Shown: one piece after another, positions 37,154-43,433 of the stretch | Position numbering within the stretch: position 1 is the first letter of the stretch | Layout of the letters: every line of letters begins with the position of its first letter | Origin: a virus | DNA: 43,433 nucleotides | Reading direction: 5' to 3' (one strand) | IMG/VR virus record: IMGVR_UViG_3300033981_000223 | Span: 1 to 43,433 of that record | Made by a program: the position numbers and the translations under genes | Notes under the pieces: generated by a model | Database searches by the model: none | Told to the model about the DNA's origin: nothing | What the model saw: only the letters and a program-made list of their open reading frames with translations

Positions 37154-38401
37154 ATGATTAGCATCACACCAGAAGAGAGGATGAAAAAGAATCATATCGC
37201 ATTGATGCGACATCCAGAGACGGCGTTGTACTCAGGCGTGATCATGGCAGGTGAATCTCATGTATCAGACGAGATGTTTACTGCGTACACCGATGGGCTC
37301 AACAAGAAGTATTCAGCCAAGTTCATTGAGAAGCTGAGTGACGAAGAACTACGCGGGTTGATTCTGCATGAGAATTTACATGTAGCGTTGATGCACATTC
37401 CTCGACACAAGGATTTGATGGATGAGAACCGCTTGCTGGCTAACGTGGCAATGGACATCGTGGTCAACAACATCATCAACAGACTGAATGACAAGAAGCT
37501 ATGCAAGCTACCGGAGGGGGGCATCTTTGATCCTCACTACGATGGCTGGTCTGTGCGTGAGATATACAACGATCTCAAGAAGCAGAACCCACCACCGCCG
37601 GACAGTAGCGGACAAAGCCGGACACAGCCGGACGGTAGCGGACAATCTAACGGTTCAGGGAAGGGTGAAGTCGTAGTTAACGGTAAGACACATTCAACCG
37701 AAGGCTCCGACGAACATGACGCACAAGGTACGGAGGGTAAGACACCGGAAGAGATGAAAGAGTTAGAAGAGAAGATCGGCAAAGCGTTGCGCGAGGGCGG
37801 GATGCTTGCTGGTCGGCTTGGAACTAAGATGCCGCGAGAGCTAGAGGAGTCTCTGGTATCCCCTGTCGATTGGCGTAAGGAGTTGCAGGATTACGTCAAG
37901 ACATCGGTACGTGGCGCAGATGAACTAACGTGGCGTAGGTTCAATCGCAGTTTGCTTGCCAATGACATTCTTGCGCCAAGCGTTGAGTCTGAGACCATCA
38001 CAGAAGTGCTGTTCGCTGTGGATACTTCAGGCTCGATAGGTGACGCAGATTTGGCTGCGGTAGCAGTACAGATTGCTGCTGCGTGTGAGACTTGTAGGCC
38101 AGAGAAGGTACGTGTGCTGTGGTGGGATACGCATGTGCATGGGGAGCAAGTGTTTACTGATGACTACGACAACATCCGAAAGCTACTTAAGCCACAAGGC
38201 GGCGGTGGTACACGGGCTTCCTGTGTATCGGAGTACATCATCAAGAACAAACTCACACCAGACTGCGCGGTGATACTGACTGACGGTTACCTTGAGGACA
38301 ACATCCAATGGGCGGCGACAGTCGATACGCTGTGGCTTGTGAAAGGCAACAGCCGCTTTGTACCACCAAGCGGTAAGAAACTAATCATCGAAGGGGAATA
38401 A
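37154..38401 (+). CDS. Metallopeptidase-like / VWA (CobT-like) protein
   Basis: These 415 residues combine two parts. The N-terminal half has HENLHVALMH at 72-81, an HExxH zinc-binding pattern typical of putative metallopeptidases of the DUF2201 type. A disordered Pro/Gly/Ser linker follows (about 145-200). The C-terminal VWA-like domain has the MIDAS motif DTSGS at 290-294. Such proteins pair with MoxR-like ATPases, as with the gene just upstream. ATG 37154 follows AAGGG at good spacing; the open frame extends a further 10 codons to a TTG. Whether the peptidase is active is unknown. Confidence 0.88.
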   Translation: MISITPEERMKKNHIALMRHPETALYSGVIMAGESHVSDEMFTAYTDGLNKKYSAKFIEKLSDEELRGLILHENLHVALMHIPRHKDLMDENRLLANVAMDIVVNNIINRLNDKKLCKLPEGGIFDPHYDGWSVREIYNDLKKQNPPPPDSSGQSRTQPDGSGQSNGSGKGEVVVNGKTHSTEGSDEHDAQGTEGKTPEEMKELEEKIGKALREGGMLAGRLGTKMPRELEESLVSPVDWRKELQDYVKTSVRGADELTWRRFNRSLLANDILAPSVESETITEVLFAVDTSGSIGDADLAAVAVQIAAACETCRPEKVRVLWWDTHVHGEQVFTDDYDNIRKLLKPQGGGGTRASCVSEYIIKNKLTPDCAVILTDGYLEDNIQWAATVDTLWLVKGNSRFVPPSGKKLIIEGE

Positions 38402-38402
38402 C

Positions 38403-39356
38403 ATGATCCATCCAATTATGAGTTCACGTATAGCTGAATCGCAAATCATCATGACGAAAGCATACCCGCTGGTTCGTGAGATTGTTCATAAGTACAAGCT
38501 GCATGTGATAGGGATAAAACAATCCAACTGGTCTGTAGACGACGAGAACAACTGTTTCTACATAGCAAACAACGAGGGCATGGTATTGGGTATTGCTGGT
38601 TTTAATCGTGATGGGCAATACACTTTCCGCACAGTAATTACACCGAAGGAGCGCGGGCGTACGACAGAGGACAGGATGACCTATGCTGCCGCGAAAGTGT
38701 CTGTACTGATGCGTAACATAGAAAAGTATCACCTGTTGCCCAATGATTCGTTAGAGGTGTTTGTCAAACTTAATCACTTTTACGATCTAGTTAATATCGT
38801 GTTGGCAAAACAAAAGAATGTGGGTAAACATAATCCTCTGAACGGCGAGTCTCTGCATCGTTTGTTGAAGGTAGCTTTTGGCTATCAGCCTTTGGAGAAT
38901 CTATCGTTAGAATCAATGGAGAAATTTAAGAAAATTCTTGACGATTACGATAAGGTCGATAAGACTAGAGAGGAAAAACTAAATATAGTCAAAGAAGTGT
39001 TTGACAAACCAGTAAAGTTTCTCATGTACGACAGCACAGATACGTTCCTCAAAGGTGAGATAAACATTGGCATCAAACTTGATGAGGACTATCGTGTAGA
39101 CGATGCTAGACCTGTAGCAGTCAAGTGTGAGCGCGTTGATAGATTCATGGATGACCCAGACTTCGCCTCTCGCTTGGCTATGTACAAAGTACTTGGACAA
39201 AAGGATGACCCAGACATGAGGTTCGTTGGCGAGGAGCAGTTCTTTCCGTTAGGCCGTGATAGTTACAACGAGGAGTTAGGTCTCTACAGAGTAGATACTG
39301 ACGGATGGCGTCATGATTTCTTTCCGGCCAAGCCTAGATGGTTGTTCCTTGTATGA
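38403..39356 (+). CDS. Unknown protein following the VWA gene, 317 aa
   Basis: This protein starts MIHPIMSSRIAESQIIMTKA. It has a mixed alpha/beta core (YFRT-like segments such as GQYTFRTVITPKERGRTTED) and a Lys-rich helical middle (LESMEKFKKILDDYDKVDKT). It follows the VWA gene by one base and overlaps the next start by four. Constant linkage to the cassette would suggest a substrate or adaptor for it (inference). No domain is recognised. Confidence 0.78.
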   Translation: MIHPIMSSRIAESQIIMTKAYPLVREIVHKYKLHVIGIKQSNWSVDDENNCFYIANNEGMVLGIAGFNRDGQYTFRTVITPKERGRTTEDRMTYAAAKVSVLMRNIEKYHLLPNDSLEVFVKLNHFYDLVNIVLAKQKNVGKHNPLNGESLHRLLKVAFGYQPLENLSLESMEKFKKILDDYDKVDKTREEKLNIVKEVFDKPVKFLMYDSTDTFLKGEINIGIKLDEDYRVDDARPVAVKCERVDRFMDDPDFASRLAMYKVLGQKDDPDMRFVGEEQFFPLGRDSYNEELGLYRVDTDGWRHDFFPAKPRWLFLV

Positions 39357-39724
39357 TGTACTTATCGCCGCTTACAGCTAATGTAGAGGACGAGAGTCAG
39401 AAGTATTATCGCGTTCCTATTTATCAGGAAGGGGATATACATACCGTGTTCGTTGGAGATAATTTTGTACGAAAGTTTACGTCGGACACGTTGCCTGACT
39501 TTCTTGCGCTGAAGCTGTCGATGATTAAGGCTTCAGCCAAACCTGAACTGTTAATTGACGATACGTTGACTGAGCATGATAACCCATCGTTTGCAATCAT
39601 GTTGTATTCAATGCTTCCGTTCGAAGGGTTTGAGACTATCGGCTGGCAATTATCCAAGCGATACATGGTGGTAATTTTGACGGAAACACAACTGGAAGAG
39701 TTAAAAGGTGACACCCGAAGCTAA
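39353..39724 (+). CDS. Unknown protein, 123 aa
   Basis: This protein starts MMYLSPLTANVEDESQKYYR and has DTLPDFLALKLSMIKASAKP and FETIGWQLSKRYMVVILTET. I chose ATG 39353 because it overlaps the upstream stop as ATGA; the frame extends to 39338 without support. It overlaps the nuclease gene by 17 bases. No family is recognised. Confidence 0.72.
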   Translation: MMYLSPLTANVEDESQKYYRVPIYQEGDIHTVFVGDNFVRKFTSDTLPDFLALKLSMIKASAKPELLIDDTLTEHDNPSFAIMLYSMLPFEGFETIGWQLSKRYMVVILTETQLEELKGDTRS

Positions 39725-40010
39725 AGTTAAGAAGCAAGGCCGAGCCATACTTACCAAGATGGGGATGTATCACTTTCCTCCGTTCTCTGGTGGGTATGGT
39801 CGAAGCGGTGTACCTGATGACGTTGGTTGTTATCGTGGGTGGTTTGTCGCTGTTGAGTACAAAGCCAACGGCGGCAAGCCAACTGCGCTTCAACTAAAAA
39901 ACTTAGAGGACATACGCAAGTGCGGTGGCATTGCTTTGTTGATTAACGAGACTAACGTCTCACAACTAGAGGAGTTAATAAACCATGAAATTCAGAGTCG
40001 TGGGGGATGA
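39708..40010 (+). CDS. VRR-NUC domain nuclease
   Basis: This 100-residue protein has the compact VRR-NUC layout. TPEAKVKKQGR is followed by YHFPPFSGGYGRSGVPDDVG, with candidate D37, then CYRGWFVAVEYKANGGKPTA, with the E50-x-K52 pair, and Q62 in LQLKNL. These match the PD-(D/E)xK nuclease core as a single-domain phage version. GTG 39708 is the start, with GGAAGAG about 8 bases upstream. It likely acts on DNA junctions or recombination intermediates (family inference). Confidence 0.9.
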   Translation: MTPEAKVKKQGRAILTKMGMYHFPPFSGGYGRSGVPDDVGCYRGWFVAVEYKANGGKPTALQLKNLEDIRKCGGIALLINETNVSQLEELINHEIQSRGG

Positions 40011-40191
40011 CTACATGGTCGTACCCGAAGCAGGAATCTTTCGCTCTCAGCCAAAACATAGTCGTCTGATAGATGACTTTAAGTGGAAGCCGGGGGCGAA
40101 CGTGCAAGCAGTCTGGCGTAAGCATGGATGGACACCACCATCCGAGTATCGTGATGACTATTTATTTAAACACAACCGAGAGGGAAACTAA
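39985..40191 (+). CDS. Small protein (68 aa), unknown function
   Basis: This protein starts MKFRVVGDDYMVVPEAGIFR and continues SQPKHSRLIDDFKWKPGANV. It overlaps the nuclease end by 26 bases and ends one base before the HTH-DUF3310 gene. AGGAG lies about 10 bases before the ATG. No family is recognised. Confidence 0.65.
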   Translation: MKFRVVGDDYMVVPEAGIFRSQPKHSRLIDDFKWKPGANVQAVWRKHGWTPPSEYRDDYLFKHNREGN

Positions 40192-40192
40192 G

Positions 40193-40699
40193 ATGGCTAA
40201 AAGAACTGACGCAAAGCGTATTCGCGCATACATGAAGAAGCACCCAAACGCGATACCAAAAGATATTGCAACAGCTTTGGGCGTTAACATCGCTAATGTG
40301 TATTACGTGCGAAAGACGTTGAAGGATAAGGTAGTCGATCTAATCGCAGCGGGTTCGCCGTTGGCGAAGTATGTAGTACAGCCGAATCCGAGGTTGATCC
40401 CATCCTCATCAGTGGATACTACACCACGTTACAAGACGCGTATGCGGGGTTCGGGAGACGTGCCGCAAGTTACGCACTACGAGTTTTGTAATTCGAATGT
40501 GGACTTTGTTAACAACCCACCGCACTACACCACAGGAGGGATTGAGACGATTGACTTCATCGAGGCCAAGCAGCTCAACTATAACTTGGGCAACGTGGTG
40601 AAGTACATTACACGAGCCGACCACAAAGGTAATCGCGTAGAAGACCTACGTAAAGCGAAGTGGTACTTGGAGCGTGAGATTCTCGCGCAACACATTTAA
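40193..40699 (+). CDS. HTH plus DUF3310 fusion protein
   Basis: This 168-residue protein has an N-terminal helix-turn-helix candidate (AYMKKHPNAIPKDIATALGV followed by NIANVYYVRKTLKD, residues 12-44). A linker of about 60 residues follows. The C-terminal DUF3310 pattern is NPPHYTTGGIETIDFIEAKQ, YNLGNVVKYITRADHKGN and EDLRKAKWYLEREI. DUF3310 proteins include T7 gp1.7-like nucleotide kinases (family knowledge); catalysis here is unproven. ATG 40193 is chosen because GAGGGAAAC lies upstream and the HTH starts there. A terminator follows at 40709. Confidence 0.85.
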   Translation: MAKRTDAKRIRAYMKKHPNAIPKDIATALGVNIANVYYVRKTLKDKVVDLIAAGSPLAKYVVQPNPRLIPSSSVDTTPRYKTRMRGSGDVPQVTHYEFCNSNVDFVNNPPHYTTGGIETIDFIEAKQLNYNLGNVVKYITRADHKGNRVEDLRKAKWYLEREILAQHI

Positions 40700-40708
40700 C
40701 TTTTATAT

Positions 40709-40742
40709 AGCGGTTCAGGGTGACCTGAATCGCTATTTTTTT
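40709..40742 (+). terminator. Rho-independent terminator built on the TTCAGG dyad
   Basis: AGCGGTTCAGG (40709-40719) pairs with CCTGAATCGCT (40724-40734) around GTGA, followed by seven T. The stem is the same TTCAGG/CCTGAA dyad seen in leaders at 32401 and 35005, with an extra AGCG/CGCT base that closes it. It ends the cassette operon. Confidence 0.9.
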
Positions 40743-40763
40743 GTCTATTCAAGGTGCTTAATT

Positions 40764-41036
40764 ATGTTTTGCCAATGCGGTGATAAAAGATCATGTGTCG
40801 TCAATACAATAAAAACAGAAAAGGGGATACGAAGACAGCGCCGTTGTACAGGTTGCAAAGAAAGTTTTTATACGATGGAAGAACTCTATTTGAAACCAGT
40901 GACTGAAAAGATAAAGCCAGATGCGCGTGGGCTGTACACCAAACCCGATGTAGCAAAGATCAACAAAACAAAAGTTGAGATACGGCGTCGCATAGAAGAT
41001 CGCGTACCGAGTTATTTTATCGAGGACGACTATTGA
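40764..41036 (+). CDS. NrdR-like zinc-ribbon protein
   Basis: This 90-residue protein starts MFCQCGDKRSCVVNTIKTEK and continues GIRRQRRCTGCKESFYTMEE. C3, C5, C28 and C31 plus the segment IRRQRRC resemble the zinc ribbon of NrdR regulators, which bind DNA ahead of ribonucleotide reductase genes. The rest of NrdR (ATP-cone) is absent, so this is likely a small regulator or structural zinc protein (inference). ATG 40764 has AAGG about 10 bases upstream; the longer frame to 40674 overlaps the terminator and is rejected. Confidence 0.8.
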   Translation: MFCQCGDKRSCVVNTIKTEKGIRRQRRCTGCKESFYTMEELYLKPVTEKIKPDARGLYTKPDVAKINKTKVEIRRRIEDRVPSYFIEDDY

Positions 41037-41081
41037 TTTGTAAAGTTTGATTAATATTTATTTCTTGATCGGGAGAACAAA

Positions 41082-41300
41082 GTGCGCGAAGATTTGATCA
41101 GGATGGCACACGAGGCAGGATTTCAGTTTCACAGATACGAGGGCAACGTAAAAGAATCGGTCAACAGTTTGGAGGCGCTTGCGCGTCTTATCACTTCAGC
41201 AGACCGTGAAGCGATAGCTACGTTGGTTGAACAGATGGGCATAGAGGGCTATGGCACGTTGGCGATAGCCGCAGCGATAAGGGAGAGAGGTGCGCCATGA
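41082..41300 (+). CDS. Small helical protein, tandem copy 1
   Basis: This 72-residue protein starts with GTG at 41082 and has SVNSLEALARLITSADREAI and ends AIAAAIRERGAP. The next gene ends in the same AIRERGAP after a related helix, so the two are tandem paralogues. GGGAG lies about 8 bases upstream. The AxxREA...AIRERG pattern is common in phages with unknown function. Confidence 0.78.
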   Translation: MREDLIRMAHEAGFQFHRYEGNVKESVNSLEALARLITSADREAIATLVEQMGIEGYGTLAIAAAIRERGAP

Positions 41301-41503
41301 CTGATGAAGAATTGAGTAAATTGATAAGAGAGTTTTTGCCATATCCATCAAAAGATCAGCACTACGCTTTAAGAAGTTTCGCAAAATTAGTCGCAGCAGC
41401 AGAGCGCGAGGCGTGTGCGAAGGTGTGTGAGGCTGAAGGTGAACGAGTCGATGCGTCTTGGGTAAGTTGCGCGTTCGCTATCCGCGAGAGAGGTGCGCCA
41501 TGA
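41297..41503 (+). CDS. Small helical protein, tandem copy 2
   Basis: This 68-residue protein has SFAKLVAAAEREACAKVCEA and ends CAFAIRERGAP. It starts in ATGA overlap with copy 1 and ends in ATGA overlap with the next gene. The AAAEREACAKVCE segment is widely seen in small phage proteins as I recall; the function is unknown. Similarity to copy 1 at the C-terminus supports duplication. Confidence 0.8.
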   Translation: MTDEELSKLIREFLPYPSKDQHYALRSFAKLVAAAEREACAKVCEAEGERVDASWVSCAFAIRERGAP

Positions 41504-41730
41504 TTCTGAACAAAGACTGTTACGAGCGAGGCTGCGCTGCTTACGATGACAGAGTGGACGAAGGTGTTGTGGTCAAGAAAGAGTGGGTTGGGCTGACGAC
41601 TGAAGAAGTTGAGCAAGCGATGGAGCAGAGTAAAGGCGCAGAAGATCGGCTGAAAAGATTTTATGAGTTGCTGGACGATATGCTTTGGAAGAAAAATAAA
41701 TTGAGGCAGTACAAGGAGGAGAACACATGA
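41500..41730 (+). CDS. Small charged helical protein, unknown function
   Basis: This 76-residue protein starts MILNKDCYERGCAAYDDRVD and continues in a long charged helix (EEVEQAMEQSKGAEDRLKRF). I chose ATG 41500 because it overlaps the previous stop as ATGA. It overlaps the next gene by four bases. No family is recognised. Confidence 0.7.
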   Translation: MILNKDCYERGCAAYDDRVDEGVVVKKEWVGLTTEEVEQAMEQSKGAEDRLKRFYELLDDMLWKKNKLRQYKEENT

Positions 41731-41927
41731 CCAAAGAAGAAGCATGGCTTATGTGGATGCAAGAATCCAATCGCTACGTCGAATACGATTGGGATACGAT
41801 CAAGAAGTCCTCGCATTGGGAGGCGTTTTCGCGTGGTTGGGACGCGGCAACAGTCAATGTCAATGGCTGGGAAGACGCTTACAAGATGGGCGTGGAAGCA
41901 GGGAAAGAGATGGAGAAGAACGCGTGA
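41727..41927 (+). CDS. Small Trp-rich protein, unknown function
   Basis: This 66-residue protein starts MTKEEAWLMWMQESNRYVEY and has HWEAFSRGWDAA and GWEDAYKMGVEAGKEMEKNA. The pattern F-RGWDAA and a C-terminal helix resemble small phage proteins of unknown role. AAGGAGGAG lies about 8 bases before the start. Its stop overlaps the next GTG as GTGA. Confidence 0.75.
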   Translation: MTKEEAWLMWMQESNRYVEYDWDTIKKSSHWEAFSRGWDAATVNVNGWEDAYKMGVEAGKEMEKNA

Positions 41928-42220
41928 CTGAAGAAAGAAAAATTCGATACAGCAACGGCTGCATCAAAGAAGTTGATATGGCGTTTCTGATAAAGAAGCA
42001 CACGAAGAAAAATAAAATAATCGGTATCAAGAGGGTAGTTAGTAGTGATATCCTCGGAGACCTAGAGCGCGTATTTATACCGTTCGAGATCGAGGTATAC
42101 GACAGGGAAACATCTGTTACTTCTATACAGCACATACTTGTTGATTCGGTGACGGGCAGTATGTACGACAAGATGACAGGCGTGTGCTTGAGTTCAACGA
42201 GACTAAAACTAGGAGACTGA
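41924..42220 (+). CDS. Unknown protein, 98 aa
   Basis: This protein starts with GTG at 41924 and has KIRYSNGCIKEVDMAFLIKK and a beta-rich end (TSIQHILVDSVTGSMYDKMT). The GTGA coupling to the previous gene decides the start; an open frame reaches back to 41744 across that gene. No family is recognised. Confidence 0.72.
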   Translation: MTEERKIRYSNGCIKEVDMAFLIKKHTKKNKIIGIKRVVSSDILGDLERVFIPFEIEVYDRETSVTSIQHILVDSVTGSMYDKMTGVCLSSTRLKLGD

Positions 42221-42221
42221 G

Positions 42222-42449
42222 ATGCTAGAACAGAAGTATCGTGATTGTCTGGTTCGTGGTTACGAAAGATACGTGGCTACAAAAGATAGAACACACATAG
42301 ATGACGCTATCCGGCTAGTCAAGACAATGTCACCGAATAGTTTTTATCAAGGCGCTAAAGACTTGAGTCTGGAGAAGCGCGTGTTCCAACATGAACCGTT
42401 TAGTGTTTTCTGGTCAGGCAGGGCAATCAAGAGAATTGGTGAAAAATGA
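42222..42449 (+). CDS. Small protein (75 aa), unknown function
   Basis: This protein starts MLEQKYRDCLVRGYERYVAT and ends VFWSGRAIKRIGEK. It is basic and helical. The start is preceded by AGGAG at good spacing. It overlaps the next gene by four bases. No family is recognised. Confidence 0.72.
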   Translation: MLEQKYRDCLVRGYERYVATKDRTHIDDAIRLVKTMSPNSFYQGAKDLSLEKRVFQHEPFSVFWSGRAIKRIGEK

Positions 42450-42649
42450 TTATCGACACTATCAACTACAAAGCTGTCTGGGCGTGGCTTAACGCTGTCT
42501 GGGCTAAGTCATTCGTTGCAATCATGCTGTTTGTACTTGGTATGTGGATAGGAATTGTTCAGACTGAGGGGCGCATCGCTGGCGACTGCAAGTTCGCTAA
42601 TGCGTTTCGTGTTGACATACAGGCATTTGCTTGCCAAAGGAAACTGTGA
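42446..42649 (+). CDS. Small membrane protein
   Basis: This 67-residue protein has one membrane segment (SFVAIMLFVLGMWIGIV, about 22-38) and a Cys-containing C-terminus (GDCKFANAFRVDIQAFACQR). The layout of a short N-terminus, one segment and a soluble part with two Cys occurs in small phage membrane proteins of unknown role. ATGA overlap with the previous gene sets the start. Confidence 0.75.
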   Translation: MIIDTINYKAVWAWLNAVWAKSFVAIMLFVLGMWIGIVQTEGRIAGDCKFANAFRVDIQAFACQRKL

Positions 42650-42882
42650 TGATTACTGAAATATACGCTGACGATCAAAACAAAATACATTTAATCAAGT
42701 ACCGCCCAGTAGCAATCAAACCTTACCCCAACAGTACCGAGGGCGCATTCCCTTTACACCCAGAAGACTGCATATATAAAGGCGAAATATCTTGCTACAC
42801 GCGAAGCGGGGATTCTCTTTGTGGCGGGTACATGGGGGATATAGGGTATGCAGTTATTCGATGCGGCATGGAAGCGTCATGA
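42649..42882 (+). CDS. Small protein (77 aa), unknown function
   Basis: This protein starts MITEIYADDQNKIHLIKYRP and continues VAIKPYPNSTEGAFPLHPED, with three Cys further on (CIYKGEISC, SLCGGYMGD). ATG 42649 shares one base with the previous stop (TGATG). No family is recognised. Confidence 0.7.
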   Translation: MITEIYADDQNKIHLIKYRPVAIKPYPNSTEGAFPLHPEDCIYKGEISCYTRSGDSLCGGYMGDIGYAVIRCGMEAS

Positions 42883-43091
42883 AACTAGCCCGCCAAGCTG
42901 TCCGTCTAGCCAATAACTTTCAGGAGATGCCACGCGATGAGAACGACCTTGAAGCCGCCGCTGTACTGATTGGGCTTGCGCGTGTGTACGAAGCAGCGCA
43001 CGAAATGATGACAGCGAAAACCCACAAGCAAAGCGCAGACGCCTACGAAGAGATGAGAAAACTAATTAAAAATGAGTCTAATAACACTTGA
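42879..43091 (+). CDS. Small helical protein before DNA polymerase
   Basis: This 70-residue protein starts MKLARQAVRLANNFQEMPRD and has ENDLEAAAVLIGLARVYEAA. ATG 42879 overlaps the previous stop as ATGA; the frame is open further upstream but the extension lies across that gene. It overlaps the polymerase start by 20 bases. No family is recognised. Confidence 0.7.
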   Translation: MKLARQAVRLANNFQEMPRDENDLEAAAVLIGLARVYEAAHEMMTAKTHKQSADAYEEMRKLIKNESNNT

Positions 43092-43433
43092 TTTTGAGAC
43101 GTACTACGCCGAGGGGTTTGGGTTTAAAAACTTAACTACTGAGGAATACATACGCGACAAGCAGTTTGAAGAGATTGGGGTTGGCATCAAGATCGATGAC
43201 GCTACCGCGTATTGGTATTCTGGTTCACACGACGAACTAAAGAAACACTTAACTGACCTAACCGATTGGTCAGACTCCGCGCTTCTATGCCACAACACTC
43301 TTTTCGACGGGGCAATACTTGGTTGGCGGTTCGGTATTCGCCCCGCTTTTTATCTAGACACGCTGTGCATGGCAAGAGCATTACACGGTGTGGATGCTGG
43401 CGGTAGTCTCAGCGCGTTGGCTGAGCGATATAG
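43072..43433 (+). CDS. DNA polymerase, family A, N-terminal exonuclease part (truncated by window)
   Basis: The visible 120 residues carry the 3'-5' exonuclease start. Exo I is LDFETY with D7 and E9. Exo II-like CHNTLFDGAIL has N75 and D79, and LDTLCMARAL follows. The sequence runs off the window, so polymerase motifs are not visible; family A is inferred from the resemblance of this N-terminus to phage DNA polymerase I-like proteins. It would replicate the phage genome. The start is the ATG at 43072 inside the end of the previous gene. Confidence 0.82.
   Translation, partial: MSLITLDFETYYAEGFGFKNLTTEEYIRDKQFEEIGVGIKIDDATAYWYSGSHDELKKHLTDLTDWSDSALLCHNTLFDGAILGWRFGIRPAFYLDTLCMARALHGVDAGGSLSALAERY

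Noticed and set aside
40073-40192. N-terminal extension of the HTH-DUF3310 frame
   Set aside because: The 40 extra residues overlap the previous gene in another frame and lack a ribosome site, whereas ATG 40193 has one.

Overview
The window is a 43.4 kb piece of a double-stranded DNA tailed phage, most likely a podovirus-like virus from an uncultured, probably aquatic lineage. That lineage assignment is inference from protein character and gene order, because no search could be run. Spanins and a lysozyme-type endolysin point to a Gram-negative host. No integrase, transposase, tRNA, rRNA or CRISPR array was seen. Both ends are cut inside genes: a virion protein on the left and a family A DNA polymerase on the right.

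Left arm (1-28,786), all on the minus strand, is the late region. In transcription order it holds terminase small and large subunits, a P22-like portal, a 62-aa protein, a GroES-like co-chaperonin, a scaffold candidate, two small virion proteins, the major capsid protein and a strong terminator. After a structured leader come a long run of small basic or virion proteins, two neck/adaptor proteins, and a tail-fibre region with a duplicated fibre plus Gly-rich adhesin cassette. The run ends with membrane proteins/holin, endolysin, Rz/Rz1 spanins, an S74-type fibre and a large tail or DNA-stabilisation protein. Genes are tightly packed, with many 1- or 4-base stop/start overlaps.

The switch zone (28,787-32,445) is unusually regulatory. 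It holds divergent promoters, three small rightward genes each followed by the same UUCG-capped hairpin, and two paralogous 215-219-aa genes, each with its own promoter and terminator. A three-copy intergenic repeat and about 500 bases of apparently gene-free DNA with repeated GTTCC motifs complete it.

Right arm (32,446-43,433), all on the plus strand, is the early/middle region. Two near-consensus sigma70-type promoters, each overlapping the same palindrome, drive a set of small unknown genes and a DUF3150 / MoxR-like AAA+ ATPase / metallopeptidase-VWA cassette. Downstream are a VRR-NUC nuclease, an HTH-DUF3310 protein, a terminator, small zinc-ribbon and unknown genes, and the DNA polymerase. 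A TTCAGG...CCTGAA dyad recurs about eleven times in this half of the genome, next to promoters, in leaders, around ribosome binding sites and in a terminator. This dyad family, together with the duplicated promoter/operator, is the best candidate for an undescribed regulatory system.
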